Part shown: one piece after another, positions 1 through 6,313 of the stretch | How positions within the stretch are numbered: position 1 is the first letter of the stretch | How the letters are laid out: each line of letters opens with the position of its first letter | NCBI GenBank assembly: GCA_002705125.1 | Contig: PAHQ01000046.1 | Coordinates: forward strand, 28,812 to 35,709 | Direction of reading: 5' to 3' | Length of the DNA: 6,898 nt | DNA from: Verrucomicrobiales bacterium | GTDB lineage: Bacteria > Verrucomicrobiota > Verrucomicrobiia > Verrucomicrobiales > DEV007 | Notes under the pieces: generated by a model | Told to the model about the DNA's origin: nothing | Seen by the model: only the letters and a program-made list of their open reading frames with translations | The model's database searches: none | Translations under genes and position numbers: made by a program

Positions 1-1376
1 ATCCATTCGCTCAATTCAGACTTAAGTTTTGATGCTTTGTCTGCCATCGTGTTTGCAATGTTAATTTTTTCGAATGGGTCTTTTATAAGGTCATACATTT
101 CGACATTTTTATTTTTGTTTTTTACTATTATTTTATAACGGTCAGTTATTAATGATGCTACTGAATTACTTTGAAATCCCATTGGCTTGCCGCGAACTTT
201 AACCTTATTTGTAATGATAGGGTTTAAATCAATGCCATCAACTGGACGGCTGTCTGGAAATTTAATGTTTAGTGCGGAGAGTATAGTTGGTAGGTAGTCT
301 ATGGTTCCTGCTGGGCACTTGATTGTACTTTTGGTTTGTACTCTTTCAGGCCACTCAAGTAAGGCAGGGACCCTGATCCCTCCTTCGTAAAGGCTTCTTT
401 TTCTTCCCCTAAAGCCTCCCGTCTTTCCGGGTGCTGAGTCGTTTCCTTCTGGCCCATTGTCTGAGCAGAACCAAATCATCGTATTTCTATGTGCATTTGC
501 ATCTTTTAATGCTTTCCGTAGCCGTCCTATTTGCTCGTCCATGGCAGTTATACATCCAAAATAATGCTGCTGATACTTTGAATGTGATTGATACATTTTG
601 GTATATTTTGGTCCAGCGATAACGGGTAAGTGAGGAGTATGAAACCAGATGACTGTGAAGAAAGGGGACTTGGATTTTAATGAGTTCTTCATAAATGGAA
701 TAGCTCTATCCATAATGACTCTGGAGTTACTGCCTCTTAAATTTTCTGTCACGACCTTACCATTTTGATCCCAGTAGTGGGTACCATAATGATCTGCGTT
801 TTTGGATTCATTTAATGGGTCCCACCATTTTCTTCTGCTGGATCCATCGCTGAATTTTTTAGGAACAAGCATAGGGTCCCAAGTTGGTACCTTTGATTCG
901 GTAGAGAAACAGATATCAAAGCCGTTCTGTTGAGGTGATGAGTAATGCTTGGCGCCTTTTGGCCCTCCTCGATTAGCGTCTTTTATTTTTGTGGTCAATG
1001 TTCCAAGGTGCCATTTCCCAAAATGCCCTGTTCTGTAGCCTTTGGTTTTCATGATTTCGGCAAGGGTGAATTCCTTTTTTTTCATGTGACCGGTGTTGGC
1101 ATAGTAAATGCCGTAACGGAAAGGGTGCCTGCCGGTCAGTACACTTCCCCGAGTTGGAGAACAGACCGGAGCAGCTGCATAAAATTGATCAAATTTAATG
1201 CCCGAATTAGCCATAGAGTCTAGGTTCGGAGTTTTGATGATTTTATTCCCGTTGAAACCAACGTCGCCCCAGCCTAGGTCATCACACATAATTAGAATGA
1301 CATTTGGTCTTTCAGAATTTGCCCTAATGTTATTTGTTAGTGCAATAACCGAAATAATAAGAGTTAGGCGGAACAT
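1..1376 (-). CDS. exported S1-family (arylsulfatase A-like) sulfatase, C-terminal end cut by window edge
   Basis: A sulfate-ester hydrolase of the S1 alkaline-phosphatase-like fold, predicted to act outside the cytoplasm on sulfated glycans. The frame is open from the ATG at 1376 to the window edge, 458 codons without a stop. Residues 1-19 form a short signal peptide (hydrophobic LTLIISVIALT, likely cleaved after NIRA). Active-site elements in order: metal-binding D32-D33 in MCDDLGWGD; the signature CSPTRG with C72 as the residue converted to formylglycine and R76; GKWHLG with K121 and H123; H249 in WFHTPHLP; metal ligands D306-N307 in CSDNGPEG; and K326 with YEGG. It ends near the usual family C-terminus (NVEMYDLIKDPFEKINIAN), so perhaps only a few tens of residues are missing. 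Being Cys-type, it needs a formylglycine-generating enzyme or anSME, not seen here. No Shine-Dalgarno precedes the ATG. The sulfated substrate cannot be told from the sequence. Family assignment is very sure. Confidence 0.95.
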   Translation of the reverse strand, partial: MFRLTLIISVIALTNNIRANSERPNVILIMCDDLGWGDVGFNGNKIIKTPNLDSMANSGIKFDQFYAAAPVCSPTRGSVLTGRHPFRYGIYYANTGHMKKKEFTLAEIMKTKGYRTGHFGKWHLGTLTTKIKDANRGGPKGAKHYSSPQQNGFDICFSTESKVPTWDPMLVPKKFSDGSSRRKWWDPLNESKNADHYGTHYWDQNGKVVTENLRGSNSRVIMDRAIPFMKNSLKSKSPFFTVIWFHTPHLPVIAGPKYTKMYQSHSKYQQHYFGCITAMDEQIGRLRKALKDANAHRNTMIWFCSDNGPEGNDSAPGKTGGFRGRKRSLYEGGIRVPALLEWPERVQTKSTIKCPAGTIDYLPTILSALNIKFPDSRPVDGIDLNPIITNKVKVRGKPMGFQSNSVASLITDRYKIIVKNKNKNVEMYDLIKDPFEKINIANTMADKASKLKSELSEW

Positions 1377-1415
1377 GAGATTTTTATTTGAAGGCGAATC
1401 ACATTTTGAAGAATT

Positions 1416-1445
1416 ATTCTAAAATGGGTTTTCAGATTATCTCAA
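1416..1445 (-). promoter_or_regulatory. candidate sigma70-type promoter for the sulfatase gene
   Basis: On the minus strand TTGAGA (1445-1440) is followed after 18 bp by TAGAAT (1421-1416), each one base off the consensus hexamers. Transcription would begin near 1409, leaving a leader of about 33 nt before the ATG at 1376. It lies in the 94-bp gap after the permease stop, so the sulfatase could be transcribed alone as well as from upstream. AT-rich gaps yield such matches by chance, so this is a candidate only. Confidence 0.35.
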
Positions 1446-1470
1446 ATCTTGGTAATTGAAAAGTCTACTC

Positions 1471-2439
1471 TTAGTGAGAGCTAATGCCGACAAACCATAG
1501 TCCAAAGACTATGGCTGGAGGTATAGTGATAACTGAAAGTAATGTAGTGGCAATGACAATTCTAACGGATGTGTTTGTGTCACCCCCATATTCTTTAGTA
1601 AGAATAATTGGGAAAACGGCTGCCGGCATGGCGGCTTGAATAACGAGTACTTTTTTTAATTCGGGAGAGATCTGTGAGAATTTAGCATAAAGTAGAATTA
1701 ATATCGGTATGGTGAGCATTCTTAAGCCGATAGCCAAGATTGCTTCGGCAGACCGTTGCTGATTAAAGATTTTTTCTTTAGATCCGTGGATTAAATCGTT
1801 AATCGTTGCCCCAATCAAAAGTAGGCTAAGTGGGACTGCGCAGTTTCCAAGCATATTACAAGTGCCTTCAAGTTTCCCGTGCACTTCGATTCCTAGGCCC
1901 AAGAAATTTATTATTAAACAAATGACCGTAGTAATAAGAGGGACGTTGAGGAGTCTACTCCATATGCTAGTTCGTTTCCCGCTTAGAATCATGACTCCAG
2001 CAGTCCAGAGCGCCAACTCGACACCTACAGAATGCATTAAAAGTACGCCAATAATGATGTTGGCGTCTGGGTAGAGTGCAAGAACGATAGGGATAGGGAT
2101 GAATCCATAATTTTGTAGACCTGTGGTCACTGCAAAGGCTCTTCTTTGCTCGTCTTTTGTTTTCAAAATACCTGAAGTAAAATAACAAATGCAGATCCCC
2201 AAGAGTAATGAAATGAATCCGGTACCTGCCGCTACTCCGATCTCTGAGAGGCTAGATAGCTTTTCGTTCCCAAGAATGTGATCTATGATAAAGGCAGGAA
2301 ATAAGATATTTAAAGTCAACTTAACGAGCGACTTGTCTGATTCTTTATTAATTAGGTGCAGCCGTCGGCAAGCATAACCTGCAGCAATAATAATAAATAC
2401 TGGTGCGCAGGCGCTAAAGATAGTCAGGTAACTAATCAA
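1471..2439 (-). CDS. AEC (auxin efflux carrier) family permease, TTG start
   Basis: An inner-membrane secondary transporter of 322 residues, the usual AEC length. About ten hydrophobic segments are visible, near residues 3-22, 42-57, 68-90, 103-122, 127-151, 165-184, 198-215, 232-252, 264-281 and 293-317. Two carry the proline-rich breaks typical of the family's crossover helices: QNYGFIPIPIVL (109-120) and MPAAVFPIIL (271-280). Known AEC members move carboxylates such as malate or malonate, or auxin in plants; the substrate here is unknown. The start codon is TTG at 2439: no ATG, GTG or other TTG lies in frame between it and the upstream stop at 2467-2469, and the first transmembrane segment begins directly after it, so an internal start would cut that helix. 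There is no Shine-Dalgarno. Only 20 bp separate it from the stop of the lyase-like gene, implying co-transcription and perhaps translational coupling. A role in moving the lyase's substrate or product is inferred. Confidence 0.88.
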   Translation of the reverse strand: MISYLTIFSACAPVFIIIAAGYACRRLHLINKESDKSLVKLTLNILFPAFIIDHILGNEKLSSLSEIGVAAGTGFISLLLGICICYFTSGILKTKDEQRRAFAVTTGLQNYGFIPIPIVLALYPDANIIIGVLLMHSVGVELALWTAGVMILSGKRTSIWSRLLNVPLITTVICLIINFLGLGIEVHGKLEGTCNMLGNCAVPLSLLLIGATINDLIHGSKEKIFNQQRSAEAILAIGLRMLTIPILILLYAKFSQISPELKKVLVIQAAMPAAVFPIILTKEYGGDTNTSVRIVIATTLLSVITIPPAIVFGLWFVGISSH

Positions 2440-2459
2440 GGCGTCGTTTGCAGTTTTTT

Positions 2460-3416
2460 TTATTGGTCATCGGAAGGGGAGATCCAGTTGAAAAAGCCTG
2501 CAGCCTCTAACCGGTTACGCATTTCCTCAACGATACCAGGTGATGGCGTTTTAAGAGGTAGTCTGTGAGGTCCACAATCGAAGCCAGCAAGGCGCATCGC
2601 AACTTTCAATCCAGTCATTCCAGTTGGTCCTGTGATAATACGGATCAGTTCTGCTGCCTTGGCCTGATGTTCTTGTGCGGCCTTGAGGTTTCCTTCCTTA
2701 TACTTCTCTATGATTGTATTATAGATGGGGGCCATAAAATTATAGGTTGATCCTACGGCGCCGTCGGCTCCCATGGAAAGCCCCGCCAAAAGCATTTCAT
2801 CAGCTCCAAAAAGCATATTATATTTTCCTGACTTGAATTGTTTACACTCAACGAAAGTAGAAAGCTCGGCTGCTGTGTATTTAATTCCAACTAGATTTGG
2901 AATCTCTCTTTCTGCGGTTTCAAGTAAGCTCAGCATGTCGAATTGCACGCTATTCATTCTTGGTATGTGATAATAGTAGAATGGTAATTTGGGAGCATTT
3001 GAAGTAATTACAGAGAGGTGATCTATTAAAGTATTTAGGCTCGATGGTTTAAAGTAGGAAGTAGGAACTGCAGAGATGCAGTCTGCTCCAATCTGATTAG
3101 CATGGGCTGCGAAGGATCCAGCGCTTTGCAAGCTTTCATGTCCGACATGAATAATACTTTTGATGTTATTCTTTTTGGCCTCTATAACAAAATTTTCGGC
3201 GAGTGTTATTCTTTCTTCTTCTGTGAGAGATGGACCTTCGCCTGTAGTTCCATTAATGAAAATAGCTCTAATTGAGCATTTTGCTAGGTGCTCAACCATT
3301 GCAGGTATTGGTTCAAGGTTGATTTGCCCATCCTCATGAAAAGGAGTGAAAGTGGCAGCAATTAGTCCCTCTAAATGTTCAAATTTTGTGTCTTTTTCCA
3401 TCTTAATGAGAAACAT
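2460..3416 (-). CDS. N-acetylneuraminate lyase-like aldolase (DHDPS/NAL superfamily)
   Basis: A cytoplasmic class I aldolase of the dihydrodipicolinate synthase/N-acetylneuraminate lyase superfamily, 318 residues as a full (beta/alpha)8 barrel. The Schiff-base lysine is K179 in GIKYT and the catalytic tyrosine Y149 in FYYYHIP; GTTGEG (56-61) is the pyruvate-carboxylate loop. Features favouring sialate lyase over DapA are the YYYHIP wording, FGADE (D206-E207, matching the sugar-side-chain residues D191-E192 of E. coli NanA) and GADGAVGSTYN with S223 (NanA S208). The likely reaction is N-acetylneuraminate to N-acetylmannosamine plus pyruvate; another 2-keto-3-deoxy acid remains possible. The wording is closer to the animal enzyme (NPL) as remembered than to E. 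coli NanA. Starts at M1 (3416) and M6 (3401) are both possible; neither has a Shine-Dalgarno, and the barrel begins around residue 15 (LEGLIAATFTPF). It is first of three co-directional genes. No nanE, nanK or nagB is in the window. Confidence 0.87.
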   Translation of the reverse strand: MFLIKMEKDTKFEHLEGLIAATFTPFHEDGQINLEPIPAMVEHLAKCSIRAIFINGTTGEGPSLTEEERITLAENFVIEAKKNNIKSIIHVGHESLQSAGSFAAHANQIGADCISAVPTSYFKPSSLNTLIDHLSVITSNAPKLPFYYYHIPRMNSVQFDMLSLLETAEREIPNLVGIKYTAAELSTFVECKQFKSGKYNMLFGADEMLLAGLSMGADGAVGSTYNFMAPIYNTIIEKYKEGNLKAAQEHQAKAAELIRIITGPTGMTGLKVAMRLAGFDCGPHRLPLKTPSPGIVEEMRNRLEAAGFFNWISPSDDQ

Positions 3417-3519
3417 AAATGATCTGAGTGATATTGCGAGACAGATAAATGAACAGACCTATTTAAATTTAAACATATCAACTATTGAAGTGCTGGATGG
3501 TCTGATTTAAATAAAGAAC
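3417..3519. promoter_or_regulatory. divergent intergenic region with AT-rich palindrome
   Basis: These 103 bp separate the divergent starts of the lyase-like gene and the beta-propeller gene, so promoters for both should lie here. A perfect 12-bp palindrome, TTTAAATTTAAA, sits at 3462-3473, and the 8-bp palindrome ATTTAAAT occurs twice, at 3461-3468 and 3505-3512, 44 bp apart. For the plus strand TTGAAG (3485-3490) could be a -35 with a weak T/A-rich -10 around 3506-3513, leaving almost no leader before the ATG at 3520. No convincing minus-strand promoter was found. The palindromes may be binding sites or just low-complexity AT sequence. Confidence 0.4.
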
Positions 3520-4779
3520 ATGAGATTTTTGATTTATAACTCATTTGTTTTAGCCTTCTTATCAGTTTTCACATCAGCCCAGGATTGGACTAAATTTCGT
3601 GGTCCTACTGGAGATGGTCATGTGACGGTAAAATCGATACCCTTAAAATGGAGTGATACTGAAAACGTAAAGTGGAAAGTGTCTGTCCCTGGCAAGGGTT
3701 GGTCTTCACCGGTCATTTCGAAAGGTAAAATTTACTTAACTTCGGCAGTCGCAGAAGGAGATAACCAAGACGCTGCGGATGTGAGTAGGGAGCTTAGGGT
3801 TATTTGTTATGACTCTTCTAATGGCAAAGAGATCTGGGACACTAAAGTGTTTGATCAGAAGCCTTTAAAGAGGCCGATTCATCATAAGAATTCACACGCG
3901 AGTCCAACTCCTATCATTGAGGGTGGGAAAGTCTATGTTCATTTTGGACACATGGGATCAGCTTGTTTGGATTTGAAAGGAAAGATTCTTTGGAAAAATA
4001 ATGAGCTTAAGTATGATCCCATTCATGGGAATGGGGGTACTCCTATTATTGTGGATAATCTTTTCTTTTATAGTGCTGATGCTTCGACAAACCCTTTTGT
4101 CGTGGCTCTTGATAAGAATACAGGTAAGGTTCTGTGGAAAAAGCTAAGATCTGAAACTGCTCAGTCTCGGAAATTTTCTTTCAGTACTCCTACCTTGATT
4201 AGCATGGGTGGAAGCTCTCAAATAATAAGCCCAGCGAGTGGTGCTGTTTTTTCATATGACTCAAAAACGGGGGAAGAGTTGTGGAGTGTTGATTATGGTG
4301 GTTGGTCGGTAATACCTAAGCCTGGAGTTTATAAGAATATGATTTACGTTGGTACGGGATACGAGAGAGCTCACATCCTTGGAATTAGAGTTGATGAAAA
4401 ATCTAAAGGTAATGTAACTGAATCTCACGTTGAGTGGGAGATCACTAAGAGGGCACCAAACACACCCTCTTTTATGGTCGTTGATGATCTTCTCTATTTT
4501 ATTTCGGATGGAGGAATCGCCACTTGTGTAGAACCTTTGACGGGAGAGGTTATATGGCAGGAACGAACGGCTGGGCCTATTTCAGCATCGCCTGTTCATT
4601 TTAATGGTATGATATACTTCTTGGACGAACAGGGAAAGACCACCGTCATCAAGGCAGGAAGAAAATTTGAGATCATCGCTGAAAATAAAATAAAGGAAAG
4701 GACCCTCGCCTCTTTTGGTATCAGCGAAGGAGCTATCTATATTCGCTCAGAGAAGAGCCTTTTTCGGATAGGAGAATAG
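3520..4779 (+). CDS. secreted PQQ-like beta-propeller repeat protein
   Basis: A 419-residue exported protein of the PQQ-like (BamB/quinoprotein-type) beta-propeller fold. Residues 1-20 are a Sec signal peptide (hydrophobic VLAFLSVF, cleavage expected at TSA|Q); there is no lipobox cysteine, so a soluble periplasmic protein is expected. The mature start DWTKFRGPTGDG is the usual opening of PVC-group propellers. Tryptophan-docking blade motifs recur at NVKWKV (49), GKEIWD (102), GKILWK (154), GKVLWK (202), GEELWS (251), HVEWEI (303) and GEVIWQ (342), consistent with seven or eight blades. SHASPTPI (125-132) is another stretch common in these proteins. Nothing shows that it binds PQQ or is an enzyme: no dehydrogenase metal-site residues or vicinal cysteines were recognised. 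The function is unknown; a scaffold, binding or sensing role linked to polysaccharide use is inferred from the neighbouring sulfatase and oxidoreductase. It is a single-gene unit, with a gene pointing away upstream and a convergent gene 14 bp downstream. Confidence 0.88.
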   Translation: MRFLIYNSFVLAFLSVFTSAQDWTKFRGPTGDGHVTVKSIPLKWSDTENVKWKVSVPGKGWSSPVISKGKIYLTSAVAEGDNQDAADVSRELRVICYDSSNGKEIWDTKVFDQKPLKRPIHHKNSHASPTPIIEGGKVYVHFGHMGSACLDLKGKILWKNNELKYDPIHGNGGTPIIVDNLFFYSADASTNPFVVALDKNTGKVLWKKLRSETAQSRKFSFSTPTLISMGGSSQIISPASGAVFSYDSKTGEELWSVDYGGWSVIPKPGVYKNMIYVGTGYERAHILGIRVDEKSKGNVTESHVEWEITKRAPNTPSFMVVDDLLYFISDGGIATCVEPLTGEVIWQERTAGPISASPVHFNGMIYFLDEQGKTTVIKAGRKFEIIAENKIKERTLASFGISEGAIYIRSEKSLFRIGE

Positions 4780-4793
4780 TCTTAGATTAGTAA

Positions 4794-6134
4794 TTAAATC
4801 TTATAGTATTCTTCCCAACCTTTGCGCGGTGGAGGTCCCTCCAAAAGTGCATCTGCAACCTTATTATTGGTTATTCTTCTTGTATTGAGATCGAAATTTA
4901 GTTCTCCTCCTAGTCTTTGGGCAAGGACTCCAAGACAGAATACTTGGCTTAATACTCCAGAAATGTGGAAGGGTGATCTTGTCTTTTCTTCTCCTTTGGC
5001 TCCGAGCACGAAGTTAAGGTAATGATTGGATCCACCGCCAAATTTTGGAAGGCTGCTTGCCATATCCTTCATCTTATCTTCAGGGATAATTCTTAGAGGG
5101 CTGCCATGAGAGGTTCCTTTGAATGTCAGGTCCTTGCCATAAATAACCTTACCGTTGTTCTCTAGCCTTCTACCTTCTTCTAATTCTTTTGGAGCGTCTG
5201 GTTTGTTGCGAGTGCCATCGTACCAACGAACTTCGCAGGCTGGTTCATTTTCTCTTTCAGGAAAGTCAAACTGGATGGTTGAGCCCATTGGGAAGATTAA
5301 GTTTCGAACGCCTTCTCGGTGGACCGCAGTAATTTTATTGGGAAGGCCGAGCTTGAGAAAGCGATGCGCTGTGTCCAGAATGTGTGGTCCCCAGTCACCG
5401 AATGCGCCGTTACCGTAGTCGTACCAACTTCTCCAGTTCCCTGGATGCAGGTACTTGCTAAATGGGTGAGAAGGGGCAGTGCCAAGCCAAGTATCCCAAT
5501 CCATTTCCGTTGGCATTTTTTCACCGGTCTGCCATTTATCAAATTTCCATGGGTGCCAGCGTCTCCCTGAATTCATGTAAGAGGTGATTTTCTTTACCTC
5601 TTTGATGACGCCTGCTTCTTTCCATGCCTTGAACTGGTGATAATTGGCTCCAGAGTGACCTTGGTTCCCCATCTGGCAGGAAACTTTGAATTTCTTTTCT
5701 GCTGCAATCATTAGCTCAATCTCCTGAAATGTGTGGGCCAACGGTTTTTCCACAAAGCAGTGAATTCCTTCACTCATTGCTCTCATTGAAATGGGAAAAT
5801 GTGAATGGTCAGGAACACCGATTGTAACAGCGTCAATTTCCTTGCCCATCTTATCGAACATCTTACGAAAATCCTTAAACTTAGGAACGCCGTTGAACTT
5901 TTTCTCTGTTCCCGCTGTATGGCCTGTGCCTAGCGCAACATCACATAAAGCTACCGGATTGACCAACTTCGTATTATATACGTTGTGAGCAATTCCTCCT
6001 CCTTGGCCACCGCATCCGATGAAAGCGACGTTCACTTTTTCGTTGGCGCCCATGACTTTGCCTGGGATCAGGCTAAAGACTGAGCTGGCAGCTGCGGCTT
6101 TTGTGAATTTTCTGCGAGATAGATTTTTGTTCAT
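4794..6134 (-). CDS. Tat-exported Gfo/Idh/MocA-family oxidoreductase
   Basis: An NAD(P)-dependent sugar oxidoreductase-type protein of 446 residues. A twin-arginine signal opens it: SRRKFTK (6-12), then a moderately hydrophobic alanine-rich stretch ending near VMGA (27-30). The Rossmann domain follows, with FIGCGGQGGG (38-47) as the nucleotide-binding loop, DAVTIGVPDHSH (101-112) and the family EKP motif at E129-K130-P131, whose lysine is catalytic in related dehydrogenases. The C-terminal alpha/beta domain carries GAFGDWGPHILD (243-254), with H251 and D254 at the usual catalytic positions. Length and architecture match the many exported paralogues of PVC bacteria. The EKP motif argues against GH109, which as remembered has EVP there. 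Substrate and reaction are unknown; oxidation of a free or glycosidic sugar is the family expectation. The ATG at 6134 places the Tat motif correctly, though no Shine-Dalgarno is seen. It is transcribed alone, convergent with the propeller gene. Confidence 0.92.
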   Translation of the reverse strand: MNKNLSRRKFTKAAAASSVFSLIPGKVMGANEKVNVAFIGCGGQGGGIAHNVYNTKLVNPVALCDVALGTGHTAGTEKKFNGVPKFKDFRKMFDKMGKEIDAVTIGVPDHSHFPISMRAMSEGIHCFVEKPLAHTFQEIELMIAAEKKFKVSCQMGNQGHSGANYHQFKAWKEAGVIKEVKKITSYMNSGRRWHPWKFDKWQTGEKMPTEMDWDTWLGTAPSHPFSKYLHPGNWRSWYDYGNGAFGDWGPHILDTAHRFLKLGLPNKITAVHREGVRNLIFPMGSTIQFDFPERENEPACEVRWYDGTRNKPDAPKELEEGRRLENNGKVIYGKDLTFKGTSHGSPLRIIPEDKMKDMASSLPKFGGGSNHYLNFVLGAKGEEKTRSPFHISGVLSQVFCLGVLAQRLGGELNFDLNTRRITNNKVADALLEGPPPRKGWEEYYKI

Positions 6135-6161
6135 ATAAGAGTGTGATTAATTAAAACTGTT

Positions 6162-6181
6162 CTATCAGTTATGACTGATAG
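6162..6181. repeat. perfect 8-bp inverted repeat in the leader of the Gfo/Idh/MocA gene
   Basis: CTATCAGT and its exact complement ACTGATAG are separated by TATG, 27 bp before the ATG at 6134. The dyad fits a transcription-factor operator, or an RNA hairpin in the 5' leader. As a terminator for the upstream glycosyltransferase it is poor: on the minus strand it is followed by AACAGTTTTA, not a U-run, and the arms are not GC-rich. A smaller dyad, TTGAA-AAA-TTCAA, lies nearby at 6213-6225. Confidence 0.55.
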
Positions 6182-6246
6182 CTGGCTATTCTTTTATAAT
6201 ATTTTGGATTACTTGAAAAATTCAAACCCTAAATGCATTGAAACAA

Positions 6247-6277
6247 ATTATAGCGACCACTTAAGGCACCATGTGAA
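6247..6277 (-). promoter_or_regulatory. candidate sigma70-type promoter for the Gfo/Idh/MocA gene
   Basis: On the minus strand TTCACA (6277-6272) is followed after 19 bp by a perfect TATAAT (6252-6247). Transcription would start near 6240, giving a leader of about 105 nt that contains the 6162-6181 inverted repeat. The long spacer weakens the call. A second arrangement nearer the gene, TTGAAT (6225-6220), 18 bp and TATTAT (6201-6196), is also possible and would place the repeat within about 20 nt of the start point, a common operator position. Confidence 0.35.
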
Positions 6278-6313
6278 TAGTTTTTTGGGTTTTATACATC
6301 ATCGGTATGAATT

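Noticed and set aside
431..622. Plus-strand 63-residue frame with a hydrophobic stretch
   Set aside because: Antisense to the conserved sulfatase segment with the D306-N307 metal ligands; the hydrophobicity is a by-product of the opposite strand.
945..1422. Two plus-strand open frames (945-1223 and 1198-1422)
   Set aside because: They lie antisense to, or overlap the start of, the sulfatase, whose frame is intact and carries all family motifs. Their translations have no domain-like features.
1434..1449. AGATT/AATCT inverted repeat in the gap between permease and sulfatase
   Set aside because: Five-base AT-rich arms are expected by chance and overlap the promoter candidate; no U-run follows.
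1862..2188. Plus- and minus-strand frames inside the permease gene
   Set aside because: They overlap the AEC permease in other frames, and only the permease frame shows family motifs and regular transmembrane segments.
4780..4793. Terminator between the convergent propeller and oxidoreductase genes
   Set aside because: Only 14 bp of A/T-rich sequence, with no GC stem or T-run; a possible GATT/AATC pairing nearby is too short to call.
5155..5570. Several 80-87 residue frames on both strands within the oxidoreductase gene
   Set aside because: Shadows of the Gfo/Idh/MocA frame, which is continuous and motif-bearing over the same bases.
4794..6134. Assignment of the Gfo/Idh/MocA protein to GH109 (NAD-dependent N-acetylgalactosaminidase)
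   Set aside because: Tat signal and fold agree, but the EKP motif is of dehydrogenase type, where GH109 as remembered has EVP. Kept as a generic oxidoreductase.
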